Assembly (NCBI GenBank): GCA_022819945.1
Contig: JAJEGI010000161.1
Location: 1-64,000, forward strand
DNA: 64,000 nucleotides
Source of the DNA: Candidatus Poribacteria bacterium
GTDB taxonomy: Bacteria > Poribacteria > WGA-4E > WGA-3G
Direction: 5' to 3'
How positions within the stretch are numbered: position 1 is the stretch's first letter; each line of letters starts with the position of its first letter. A model generated the notes under the pieces. The model did no database searches. It was not told the origin of the DNA and saw nothing but the letters and a program-made list of their open reading frames with translations. Both the position numbers and the translations under genes were made by a program. Below, piece after piece: positions 25,816-33,836 of the stretch.

Positions 25816-25887
25816 GTTTTACGTCTCCTGTTTGTTGCTCGGTTGAGATGGAGCGATTTGGAAGACATCCTCAATTTTGTGGAACTG

Positions 25888-25972
25888 TCTGAATCGCGGA
25901 TTAGCACGGAGGACGCGGAGGACGCGGATTGGGAATCTGTAACATCAAGTTATCCGCTAACCGGAGAACTGA
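25888..25972 (+). repeat. GCGGATT-type repeat, copy without a TPR gene
   Basis: It contains TCGCGGATTAGCACGGAGGACGC, ACGCGGATTGGGA and CTGTAACATCAAGTTATCCGC, i.e. the same flank as copies A to C, but what follows is not a TPR end. It may be a scar of a deleted module. Confidence 0.65.
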
Positions 25973-26031
25973 ATAACTTTGTCTGTGGCTGCAGCAGCTT
26001 AACTTGCTATATTACGGACTTGTGGCGTTAT

Positions 26032-26279
26032 TTAAGGGACAACGGAGTCTACTTCTCGAATGGCATTCCAATCAATCACGGCTGTCCACAACTTTTCTTT
26101 TTCTGAGTAGTGAACGATGCCCTTAACCTCTAACTCTTCGCTATAGATGATAAGGGATTGCCCTCTCGCAACACAATTTCCTGACGCTGGAGATCTGCTA
26201 CCGTCCCGGCGTAGCTCAATCGCACCCTACCTTGGACATCTGCGTTGTGGAAGTTTGCGAAAATTCTTGGTTTGTTCAT
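26032..26279 (-). pseudogene. Small gene (~82 codons) with one frameshift
   Basis: From ATG 26279 the frame reads MNKPRIFANFHNADVQGRVR and on to IVLREG, then runs to an early TAG. The -1 frame continues without a gap as GQSLIIYSEELEVKGIVHYS and ends EKLWTAVIDWNAIREVDSVVP at TAA 26032. One missing base in the GAGGGC run (near 26163) restores a single small protein. I recognise the MxxRIFANFHNADxxGRxRL start as a recurrent small family in Poribacteria-like genomes, without known function. It is either a pseudogene or a sequencing/assembly indel. Confidence 0.65.
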
Positions 26280-26385
26280 TTTATTTTGTTGATAATAGCG
26301 GATTTTAAGAGTGCCTCTGTTCGTAGTAGCGCAATTCTGCGGCGTACTCGCCCAAATGCGACGTGCATTATTGCGCCTTTTTCTG

Positions 26386-26490
26386 AATCGCGGATTTTCG
26401 CGGATTATTGTCTGAATCGCGGAGGACGCGGATTGGCACTCTGTAACATCAAGTTATCTGCTAAGAGGATAGTTTGTTTTACTGCTATGC
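26386..26490 (+). repeat. GCGGATT-type repeat and TPR 3' flank, copy B
   Basis: It has TGAATCGCGGATTTTCGCGGATT, a second TGAATCGCGGAGGACGCGGATTG, and CTGTAACATCAAGTTATCTGCTAAGAGG, ending at the FRG-TPR stop codon. Confidence 0.75.
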
Positions 26491-27720
26491 CTACGAGGAA
26501 GTTAACAGTGCAGCGAGGTCCTCTGGCATTTGAACATCATATCTCTGCTCAAAATCGGGAACGCTCACGTAAGTGTTACGAAATAGAGTAATGATATCTA
26601 CTCCCATGTTTCTGGCAATCGCCAAGTCCGATCTGGCTTTTTCCCACTCCTGGAGGTGTAATAGTGCTATAGCGCGATTGTTGTAGAAGAGAACGCTATC
26701 TGGCTTGAGTTGTATCGCTTGATTATAGTCTGTTACGGCACTCTCGACTTCGCCTTTTTTCCAGTAAGCATAACCGCGATTGTTATACGCGGCGGCGGAA
26801 TTTGGGTCCAGTCGTATGTTTTCGTTATAGTCTTTGATAGCACGGTCAACTTCACCGTTTCGATGGTGAGCGTAACCCCGATTGTAATAAGCCACGGAAA
26901 CAGTAGAGGTGTCTGGAGGATCTAACCGAATGACTTCGGTGTAGTAGGCAATGGCATCATCCAAGCTATCATTCTGGTCAGCTTCAATACCGCGTTGCAG
27001 ATAGTCTTGAGCATCGGGTTCAATGTAAGATTTATTATGAGCATGTAGGCGAGCGAATCCATCGAAATCTGGATAAATATTGGCTTCAGTAACACCCGAT
27101 ATTTTATCGAGAGATGTTAGAATGTCTTGTTTGCTATTTTTATCAATGACACATTCAGCCTCGGCTTCAATTTGGGTACCGCTAAATACAAAGACAGATT
27201 GTTGGGCAATGATACGATTATTTTGAAGTTTAGGTTGCCATTGATATAGAAAATATCTATCGTTTTCATCCGGCGTGAAAAAATAATCAATATCTTTTGT
27301 GACTAAATCGGGGTTAACCGTTTTTAGTCGGACCATATCGTCATGTCGTACAGCATAGACTTTTCCATTTGCTCCGCCCCTTGATCCCTGCTGGCAAGCA
27401 AACCAGAGAGCGACCAAGGCACTCCGTGAAAAATCTATCAGGCAGGTAGCAGCACCGAAGCGCTGGAGTTCTGCGAGGAGTTCCAGATCAGAAAGTTGTT
27501 GAGCATTTTTCTGGTCGTGTCCCAGACTTCGCGCTTTTTCTATCAAATCCTTGTTGATTTTGAGCAACTTTTTTGGATCATTTCTGTCGATTTCTGGAAG
27601 GCGACGATAAGCGGATGCCTCTATTTTGTAACTTTCTGTTGAAACACCGCGGAACAGATATTGTCCATCGCTAAATTGTGCCGCCCATTCTATAAACTCA
27701 CTTAGGGTTCCGACACTCAT
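26491..27720 (-). CDS. FRG-domain protein with TPR platform
   Basis: A 409-residue protein. The N-terminal FRG domain (FRG-type motif YLFRGVSTESYKIEASAYRRL, then LLAELQRFGAATCLIDFSRSALVALWFAC, YRFLYQWQPKL-like and RIIAQQSVFVF) is of unknown enzymatic activity and often found in defence contexts. About four TPRs follow (residues ~245-370), then the shared tail LQEWEKARSDLAIARNMGVDI ... MPEDLAALL. ATG 27720 has AAAGGA very close; a TTG at 27738 is the alternative. It is probably a sensor-effector protein in which the TPR/tail part recognises the trigger. Confidence 0.78.
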   Translation of the reverse strand: MSVGTLSEFIEWAAQFSDGQYLFRGVSTESYKIEASAYRRLPEIDRNDPKKLLKINKDLIEKARSLGHDQKNAQQLSDLELLAELQRFGAATCLIDFSRSALVALWFACQQGSRGGANGKVYAVRHDDMVRLKTVNPDLVTKDIDYFFTPDENDRYFLYQWQPKLQNNRIIAQQSVFVFSGTQIEAEAECVIDKNSKQDILTSLDKISGVTEANIYPDFDGFARLHAHNKSYIEPDAQDYLQRGIEADQNDSLDDAIAYYTEVIRLDPPDTSTVSVAYYNRGYAHHRNGEVDRAIKDYNENIRLDPNSAAAYNNRGYAYWKKGEVESAVTDYNQAIQLKPDSVLFYNNRAIALLHLQEWEKARSDLAIARNMGVDIITLFRNTYVSVPDFEQRYDVQMPEDLAALLTSS

Positions 27721-27858
27721 GTCCTTTTTGTTTTCCAAAATGATAATGTATCCAAGTTAAGTAGGTGTTTTGAATTATGGGTGAAACTGATTATGTTGAC
27801 TCAGATAGAAATTTCCTAAAACCACATCGCTTTCTGTTGTCATGTATGAAGGATATGA

Positions 27859-29067
27859 TCATTTGGGTAACGGACAGATACCATCAAATTCAATAATGGA
27901 TGGTTCAGTGCTAACATACCGTCGGGGCCGACGTCCTTTGAATTTAATCTCTACCTGTTCAGAATTGAGGAGTTTTAAATCTAATTTGAGTATCTCTTCA
28001 ACTGCGTTTGAAAGTTTCAGTTGAAGCACCGATGTTAAACGAGCAAATTTCTCAAAACGTCCGACTGTTTGTCCAACCGCGCGGTATACAGATGGAATAG
28101 GTGAAGCAGAAATTTGAAATCCGTTCCCACCACGAACAAACATTTCCAACGTGGCTTCATTGAATAGACCCGCGGGCCCTGTTCGGTCCTGGAAATCTGG
28201 TGGGAGTTCGCCTAATTTCTCGTCAAGCAGGATACGCCTTGCACGCATTTCAGCCATCTTGTCCGGTGAAAGACTGCCAAATGTCATTTCGCCAAGGGGA
28301 TTCGCATTTTGTCTTTGTCTTTCTTCTTTGAAAACAACTTTCCAAACGATTTGAGAACCGGATGCGGTTTCTACAATTTCCTGGGGCTTTACCCATGCGG
28401 CATCTTCTCTGAGCGCGAGTGCAATATGAGCATCCCTGGCAAATGCATCGTTGATATGTCTTCTTAATGTGCGGAGAAAAGCGGTTTCTTCGGGAGATTC
28501 AGGAAGCAGCTCAAGCGAAATTTCTGTTGAATCCCAACGTGCATTTTGGAATGGAATGAAATAGGACTTTCCATCTTCAGAAACTAACAAGACGTATTCG
28601 GTTGTATCTTTTTCAGCGATACTGGAAGCCATTCTATCCGTTGCAGCGGTTTTTGGTGTTGTGCCTGATAACTTCATTACTAAAGCGTCATAGACTTCTT
28701 CAATAGTCATTGAACGTAAATCAAGATACCCGACTGTCGGAGGGATTCCGGGAATTTCTGTATCGTCAAGACGGACGGGAAGAATATACTCGCGGTTTTC
28801 CTGAAATGCCCTGGCTTGAGCCATCTGGCGTTCATGGTTTGTCCATAACTTGCGTTCGTAGTGCTTAGACAGGAACATCACGCAATAGCGCGCTCGGTCT
28901 TTGTAAACTGATGACAAATAGTCATACAGATTTTTGCCCCAAAGGTTGGCTAACTCGTTTTCGTCGTAAAAAGGATCATATCCTCCCGCTTTAAGGAGAT
29001 CAGCTAACGCCTTGGCATATTCTCGATCTTCCGCTGCAAATGATAGCACAATATCATATTTATGCAT
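27859..29067 (-). CDS. TIR-domain protein with a C-terminal domain of unknown type
   Basis: A 402-residue protein. The N-terminal TIR domain (MHKYDIVLSFAAEDREYAKALADLL, FYDENELANLWGKNL, YCVMFLSKHYERKLWTNHERQMA) has the likely NADase glutamate at E79. The remaining ~260 residues (VLLVSEDGKSYFIPFQNARW, LPPDFQDRTGPAGLF, RGGNGFQISASPIPSVYRAVG, SVLQLKLSNAVEEILKLDLKLL) match nothing I recognise and may be the sensor. ATG 29067 has AGAGG nine bases upstream; a GTG at 29148 would add 27 residues. It has its own promoter. Bacterial TIR proteins usually cleave NAD+ in abortive defence. Confidence 0.78.
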   Translation of the reverse strand: MHKYDIVLSFAAEDREYAKALADLLKAGGYDPFYDENELANLWGKNLYDYLSSVYKDRARYCVMFLSKHYERKLWTNHERQMAQARAFQENREYILPVRLDDTEIPGIPPTVGYLDLRSMTIEEVYDALVMKLSGTTPKTAATDRMASSIAEKDTTEYVLLVSEDGKSYFIPFQNARWDSTEISLELLPESPEETAFLRTLRRHINDAFARDAHIALALREDAAWVKPQEIVETASGSQIVWKVVFKEERQRQNANPLGEMTFGSLSPDKMAEMRARRILLDEKLGELPPDFQDRTGPAGLFNEATLEMFVRGGNGFQISASPIPSVYRAVGQTVGRFEKFARLTSVLQLKLSNAVEEILKLDLKLLNSEQVEIKFKGRRPRRYVSTEPSIIEFDGICPLPK

Positions 29068-29172
29068 TTTGGGTGCCTCTTGGCTCTTTGCAGGCTGTGT
29101 TGTCTGGACAATCCGAAGTTCAAAAATTGACTCCGCCACTTTTCCCACAATAAGGACATCTACTGATGTTAA

Positions 29173-29201
29173 ATCATATCATATAGGCGCCGATTTTTCA
29201 A
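29173..29201 (-). promoter_or_regulatory. Promoter of the TIR gene at 29067
   Basis: TTGAAA (29201-29196), 17 bases, TATGAT (29178-29173) with TGA in front. The 5' leader is about 100 bases. Confidence 0.72.
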
Positions 29202-29221
29202 TTTCAATTTAGATAAAGAGT

Positions 29222-29380
29222 CTGAATCGCTGGGACTCATAGGTGGTGCGGATCGAGAAAGGGCCAGTGGTGGTATGTTATCTGTATGTTTTTCAGAATG
29301 GCGGATTGTCTCGGGTGACGCGGATTATTTTTCAGAATGGCGGATTATCGCGGATTACAGGAATGACGCGGATTGAAAAC
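29222..29380 (+). repeat. GCGGATT-type repeat cluster
   Basis: Several TCAGAATGGCGGATT / CGCGGATT units (near 29316, 29330, 29338, 29349 and 29367) fill the 324-base gap between two TIR genes. The first unit, TGAATCGCTGGGACTC, is diverged. No gene is seen here. Confidence 0.65.
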
Positions 29381-29391
29381 AGTTGGATATG

Positions 29392-29883
29392 CTATCTACC
29401 AGCCTGCCGAGCCGCCTTTTCTATCCAATTTCCAAGATTCTGATAGCCATCATTATTAACCCAATCGTAATATGAGCAACAAGGATAAACCAAATTAGTG
29501 TTGGTGGTGGGTATAAAGTTAAATGGCGGTTGTTCAAAGGGATTTGCTCCTTTAGTAGATGTCCAACGGTGTCTATCTTTTACATTGTGAATATACACTC
29601 CAAGCAAGCCATTTCCTTTTTCAATACTTTGTTCAATTTCGTACTTTACCCATCTGCTATCAGCGGTGTAACTACCGATCAGGACGCAAGTCACAGAAGT
29701 GCCATCCATTTGCCTACCTATCCAGTTTTTGATGGATTGATCTGTACTTCTTTTAAGTGTTTCAATATCGGCACTGTCAACGAAACCCGCTGCGGTGTAA
29801 CTTCCTTTAGCCACCCAGCTATTACGGACTTGATTAACGCGCCAAACATCGTCCCAATCAAAACTAAAAAATACGTGCCTCAT
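29392..29883 (-). CDS. ThsB-like TIR protein (MTH538/DUF1863 family)
   Basis: A 163-residue single-domain protein. RHVFFSFDWDDVWRVNQVRNSW, TLKRSTDQSIKNWIGRQMDGTSVTCVLIG, TADSRWVKYEIEQSIEKGNGLLGVYIHNVKD are the family motifs; E82 in WVKYEI is the probable catalytic residue. In Thoeris, ThsB proteins of this family turn NAD+ into a signal that activates ThsA. No ThsA (SIR2-SLOG or TM-macro) is here. It starts 12 bases after the three-TM gene, and the pair has one promoter, so the membrane protein is the natural effector candidate. Confidence 0.85.
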   Translation of the reverse strand: MRHVFFSFDWDDVWRVNQVRNSWVAKGSYTAAGFVDSADIETLKRSTDQSIKNWIGRQMDGTSVTCVLIGSYTADSRWVKYEIEQSIEKGNGLLGVYIHNVKDRHRWTSTKGANPFEQPPFNFIPTTNTNLVYPCCSYYDWVNNDGYQNLGNWIEKAARQAGR

Positions 29884-29895
29884 AACAACTCTGTA

Positions 29896-30306
29896 TCAAT
29901 TTAAAAAATGGGCAATTGCACCCACAAAAAGGACTTCTATCAAGTAAAAAATAATAAGCGTAACCGAAAAAATAGCAGATATCCAACTACATTTCGATTC
30001 GCCTTTGTGCTTGCCGAGATCCATCTTGAAATCAGTGTCAGTTTGCTGCCTAATCTCATCATAAACATAGCGAAATAGTCGTTCCTGCCAGAGAAAATAT
30101 CCATCTAAAATCCAAAATCCCGCGACGGGAAGGAAAAGTACCAAGACAAAGTATTGGTTTTGCCGGTTTTCTCTGGCGATTAAGATCATCGCTGCAACGA
30201 GAATTGTCATGCTCCAACTTTTTAACAGAAAACTGTTGCGCCCTAAACGGTTAATCACTGCTTGCGTCATTTCTAAGTGCTTTACAACCTTTTCAGTGCC
30301 ATTCAT
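29896..30306 (-). CDS. Three-TM membrane protein paired with the ThsB-like TIR
   Basis: A 136-residue protein with membrane segments at about residues 28-43 (SWSMTILVAAMILIA), 51-71 (YFVLVLFLPVAGFWILDGYFL) and 109-133 (ISAIFSVTLIIFYLIEVLFVGAIAHF). The start (EKVVKHLEMTQAVINRLGRNSFLLKSW) and the WQERLFRYVYDEIR segment after TM2 recall SLATT-like 2TM proteins of nucleotide-signalling systems. ATG 30306 has AAGGAGG seven bases upstream; a longer reading from 30381 lacks an SD. It may form a membrane pore opened by the TIR product; that is inference from context. Confidence 0.7.
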   Translation of the reverse strand: MNGTEKVVKHLEMTQAVINRLGRNSFLLKSWSMTILVAAMILIARENRQNQYFVLVLFLPVAGFWILDGYFLWQERLFRYVYDEIRQQTDTDFKMDLGKHKGESKCSWISAIFSVTLIIFYLIEVLFVGAIAHFLN

Positions 30307-30393
30307 CGATTTATCCTCCTTCACCCTGTTTTGCAATCCGACTGTTCGCTTGATAATATCCGTTGCCGTGTTTAACCCCATCGTTTTGACAAT

Positions 30394-30422
30394 AGTATAT
30401 CACACCACTGCGTGGAAGTCAA
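30394..30422 (-). promoter_or_regulatory. Promoter of the TM-TIR pair
   Basis: TTGACT (30422-30417), 17 bases, TATACT (30399-30394) with an extended -10 TGA. The leader to ATG 30306 is about 80 bases. Confidence 0.8.
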
Positions 30423-30529
30423 AAACCGAGTTGTGTTTCACGTTCCGATCGACACAATCTTGCAAGGAAATCCTTTATCTCCTGTCTGCGTAAGTCCTAA
30501 AAAATTAACTCATTGTTAATTTTTTCTCA

Positions 30530-30944
30530 TTTCGTGGACAATGGGTTTCCCGGACGTAAATTATGAACATTTCGTGAACATGGCACGGATTTTCATGAAC
30601 ATTCGCGATTTGTTCAATTTTCGTGTTCGTAGTATACAGGGTTGTGAACCTATTCAAGGCATGGGTTTGTGAGCGTAATGGATTCTGGGAACGATGATCT
30701 TTTTGCCAGGATGTTCATAAATGTTCACGAAATTGTTCACGATTCTTTTTTCTCCTTTGTAAATAGAGAGAACGCAGTCAGAACATGGGTTGATGACGTT
30801 TTTGAATTCTATGTCTCTGGAATTTTCATGAACAATTGGACAATTTTAATTTTTGTCTATCTTTTTTCAAAGTGCCACAAGTGTAGGTTTCGATTGGCGT
30901 AGTAGCACTTGATGGATCGGGTTTGTTTTTAAGTTGTTCATGAA
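30530..30944. promoter_or_regulatory. Cluster of TTCRTGAACA palindromic motifs
   Basis: Exact matches to TTC(A/G)TGAACA or its complement lie at 30571, 30592, 30722, 30825 and 30935, with near matches at 30531, 30711 and 30734. There are no convincing genes in 30423-31172. A 77-codon reading frame at 30669-30902 largely translates these motifs and is rejected. The cluster looks like an array of binding sites or iteron-like repeats; the protein that would bind is unknown. Confidence 0.6.
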
Positions 30945-31033
30945 ATGCGAATTCTATCGGTTAACGTTTGTTAATTTAACTGGTATACAACTCATCTTAT
31001 AGGCAAGGTTACTTCGGTTTTTCATGAGCTGCT

Positions 31034-31080
31034 ACATTATATATGATAACTTATTTATGTATGATAGCATATATAATGTG
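31034..31080. repeat. Inverted repeat ACATTATATATG ... CATATATAATGT
   Basis: Perfect 12-bp arms (31034-31045 and 31069-31080) surround a 23-base spacer. The same ACATTATATATG with TATCATA after it recurs at 37448. Both copies border the block with the TIR-TPR and methylase genes. Confidence 0.65.
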
Positions 31081-31095
31081 TAAAGTCAAATTTAT

Positions 31096-31172
31096 TCAGG
31101 ATCGCGGACTTCGCGGATTGGCACTCTGTAACATTAAGTCATCTGCTAAACGGACAAGTTTTTGTTTTCCTG
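31096..31172 (+). repeat. GCGGATT-type repeat and TPR 3' flank, copy C
   Basis: ATCGCGGACTTCGCGGATTGG, then CTGTAACATTAAGTCATCTGCTAAACGG, up to the stop codon of the TIR-TPR gene. It aligns with copies A and B. Confidence 0.75.
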
Positions 31173-33740
31173 CTATGCTTGCGGGGGTGTTAGCAGGGCG
31201 GCGATATCTGCGGGTAATCGAATACCTGTTATTCGTTCAAAGTTTGCAACGTTTCCGAAAGCGTTACGAAACCCTGCGGCGATATCCACTCCTACATTTC
31301 TGGCAGTCGTCAAGTCGAATTTAAAATATTCCCACGCTCGCAATTGTAGCCACAAAATCCCTCGGTTGGTATATGCCTCGGCACAGTCGGATTTGAGTTC
31401 TATAGCAGTGTTATAGTCTTTGATGGCATTTTCAAAATCGCCTTTTTTGCTGTAAGCAACACCACGATTGTTGTAGGCCAAGGGATTGTGAGGATCAAAT
31501 TCTACGGCTTTGTTGGAGTCTTCAAAAACTTTGTCAAAATCGCCTTTGCGGGTATAAGCATTACCGCGATTGATATAGATCCTTGCATCATGGGGGTTGA
31601 ATTTTATGGACATGGTATAGTCTTTGATGGCGTTATCCACCTCACCTTTAAAGTGGTAAATTATACCACGATTAGCATATGCATCGGCATAATCAGATTT
31701 AAGGGCTATAGCTTTGTTGAAATCTTCAATAGCGCGATCCACTTCGCCTTTGTTGTGGTAATTGTTGCCGCGATAGAAATATGCCTTAGCATTATTAGGG
31801 TTGAGTGTTATGGCCGTGGTATAGTCTTCAATAGCGCGATCCATTTCGCCTTTATCGTGATAAATATTGCCGCGATAGAAATATGCCTCAGCATCATAAG
31901 GATTGAGTCTTATCGCTGTGTTATAGTCTTTGATGGCATTGTCAGTCTTGCCTTTGAGCCTGTAAGCATTGCCTCGGTTGTTATAAGCCATTGCAAAATT
32001 AGGTTCAATTTCTATAGCTTTGTTGAAATTCTCAATGGCCTTATCCATTTCGTTTTTCTCACCATAGGCTATTCCGCGATCGCTATACGCCTCGGCAAGA
32101 TTGGGTTTGAGATGTATCGCTTTATCAAAGTCCACTATAGCACGGTCAAACTTTCCTTTAGACAGATAAGCAAGACCACGATTATAGTAGGCTTCAGCAT
32201 AATCGGATTTGAGTTGTATCGCTTTATCAAAATCTAATATAGCACGGTCAAATTCGCCTTTGGATGCGTAAGCATTACCGCGATTAATATATGCCCCGGT
32301 ATAATCCGGTTTGAGGTCTATTGCTTTATCAGAGTCTGCTATAGCACAATCAAAATCACCCTTTTTGTTGTAAACATCACTGCGGTTACAATATGCCTTG
32401 ACAAAATCAGGGTTATGGTCTATCGTTTTTGTATAGTCTGCTATAGCGCGGTCAAACTCGCCTCTTTTATCATAAATAATTCCGCGATTGTAATATGCAT
32501 TAACATAATCCGGTTTGAGGTCTATCGCTTTATTAAAGTCTGCTATAGCACGATTAATTTCATATTTTTTGTAGTAGGTATTACCGCGATTGTAGTAAGC
32601 CTCGGCATAATCGGGTTTAAGGATTATCACTTTGTCAAAGTCTGTGATAGCGCGGTCAAATTCGCCTTCTTCATCGTAAGCACTGCCGCGATTGATATAG
32701 GCATCGGCATAATCAGATTTGAACTGTATCACTTTGGTATAGTCCTCAATAGCGTGGTCAAACTCGCCTTTTTTACCGTAAGCAACACCGCGATTGAAGT
32801 AGACATTAGCGTAATTGGTGTCAAGTTCTATGGCTTTGGTATAGTCTTCAATAGCCCGATCAAAATCTCTTTTGTGGGCATAAGCATTACCGCGATTATT
32901 ATAGGGATCGGCAAGATTTGGGTTGAGCTCTATGGCTTTGTCAAGGTCTGCGATAGCGTCGTCAAAATCACCTTTTCCGTCATAAGCATTGCCGCGATTA
33001 TTATACGCTTCTGCATGATCCGAATCAAGTTCTATGGCTTTGCTCCAGTCTGTGATGGCATTGTCAACCTCACCTTTTCCATAGTAAGCAACACCGCGAT
33101 TGTTATAAGCCATCGACTGGCGTGGGCTGAGATCAATGGCATAGGAGTAGGCTTCTATTGCCATGTCTATTTGTCCCAACATCATCAATACATTTCCTTG
33201 ATGGAACATTGCTTCAACTCGTAATTCTTCTTCGGATATACCGGATTCTGGATCTGCCTGAGATTGCATTGTAGTAATAACTTTTCGGATGCCTTTAACT
33301 ACATTTTGCCATCCCTTGCTTTCAGGATTCCATTCATTAATAGGGAGGCGTTCGTCAGGAAGAACATGGATATCGCTGAGTTTAGGGATGCCTCTGCCAA
33401 GCGAAGCCTGAGAGGTGCTCAGTTTATGGTTTTCCCAATCGCATGCCTCAATGATAATGGGGATAACTCTTATTTTTGCGTTTAATGCTGCTGCCAATTC
33501 CTCGTTGCATGTTTCGGAATCAAGGCTATAGGCTGAGACAAGGTAAAGCAAAATATCAGAATTAGGAAGGTGAGTGGAAAAAATTTCATCACGCCACCTG
33601 TCCCCTGGTAAGATTTCGTTGTCATGCCAAATGCTTATTAAACCTTCGCGTTTCAAAACAGCAAGTCGTGTTATTAATTCATCCTTTGCTTCTGAATTTT
33701 TACGCGCGTAGGTAATGAAAACCTTTAATTGCTTACTCAC
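31173..33740 (-). CDS. TIR-domain protein with about 19 TPRs
   Basis: An 855-residue protein. The N-terminal TIR domain (KQLKVFITYARKNSEAKDELI, HDNEILPGDRWRDEI, DILLYLVSAYSLDSETCNEEL) has the probable NADase glutamate at E81. A linker (about 120-175) leads to roughly 19 highly regular TPRs with NRGNAY/DRAIxDY/KAIxLKPDYA, which makes the DNA a 102-bp tandem repeat. The last ~55 residues (AWEYFKFDLTTARNVGVDI ... LPADIAALLTPPQA) match the tails of the proteins at 25012 and 26491. GTG 33740 overlaps by 4 bases (GTGA) the in-frame end of the methylase tail, so translation is probably coupled to the restriction-like operon. It may act as a TPR-sensed NADase. Confidence 0.85.
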   Translation of the reverse strand: MSKQLKVFITYARKNSEAKDELITRLAVLKREGLISIWHDNEILPGDRWRDEIFSTHLPNSDILLYLVSAYSLDSETCNEELAAALNAKIRVIPIIIEACDWENHKLSTSQASLGRGIPKLSDIHVLPDERLPINEWNPESKGWQNVVKGIRKVITTMQSQADPESGISEEELRVEAMFHQGNVLMMLGQIDMAIEAYSYAIDLSPRQSMAYNNRGVAYYGKGEVDNAITDWSKAIELDSDHAEAYNNRGNAYDGKGDFDDAIADLDKAIELNPNLADPYNNRGNAYAHKRDFDRAIEDYTKAIELDTNYANVYFNRGVAYGKKGEFDHAIEDYTKVIQFKSDYADAYINRGSAYDEEGEFDRAITDFDKVIILKPDYAEAYYNRGNTYYKKYEINRAIADFNKAIDLKPDYVNAYYNRGIIYDKRGEFDRAIADYTKTIDHNPDFVKAYCNRSDVYNKKGDFDCAIADSDKAIDLKPDYTGAYINRGNAYASKGEFDRAILDFDKAIQLKSDYAEAYYNRGLAYLSKGKFDRAIVDFDKAIHLKPNLAEAYSDRGIAYGEKNEMDKAIENFNKAIEIEPNFAMAYNNRGNAYRLKGKTDNAIKDYNTAIRLNPYDAEAYFYRGNIYHDKGEMDRAIEDYTTAITLNPNNAKAYFYRGNNYHNKGEVDRAIEDFNKAIALKSDYADAYANRGIIYHFKGEVDNAIKDYTMSIKFNPHDARIYINRGNAYTRKGDFDKVFEDSNKAVEFDPHNPLAYNNRGVAYSKKGDFENAIKDYNTAIELKSDCAEAYTNRGILWLQLRAWEYFKFDLTTARNVGVDIAAGFRNAFGNVANFERITGIRLPADIAALLTPPQA

Positions 33741-33836
33741 TTGCTTCTCTCCACAATTGCAATCTCATCTTCCGTTAAATTATACAATTCATACACCCGT
33801 TTATCAATCTCATTTTCAGAGGTGGAAGTGTCCGTT

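Noticed and set aside
29392..30306. Canonical Thoeris system
   Set aside because: ThsB-like TIR is present but no ThsA with SIR2-SLOG or TM-macro domains.
30669..30902. A 77-codon plus-strand gene
   Set aside because: It mostly translates the TTCRTGAACA cluster, has no ribosome-binding site and no recognisable domain.
31488..33224. Two long plus-strand reading frames with regular hydrophobic repeats (249 and 269 codons)
   Set aside because: They are exact antisense of the TPR array of the TIR-TPR gene; the repeated hydrophobic pattern is the shadow of the 102-bp repeats.
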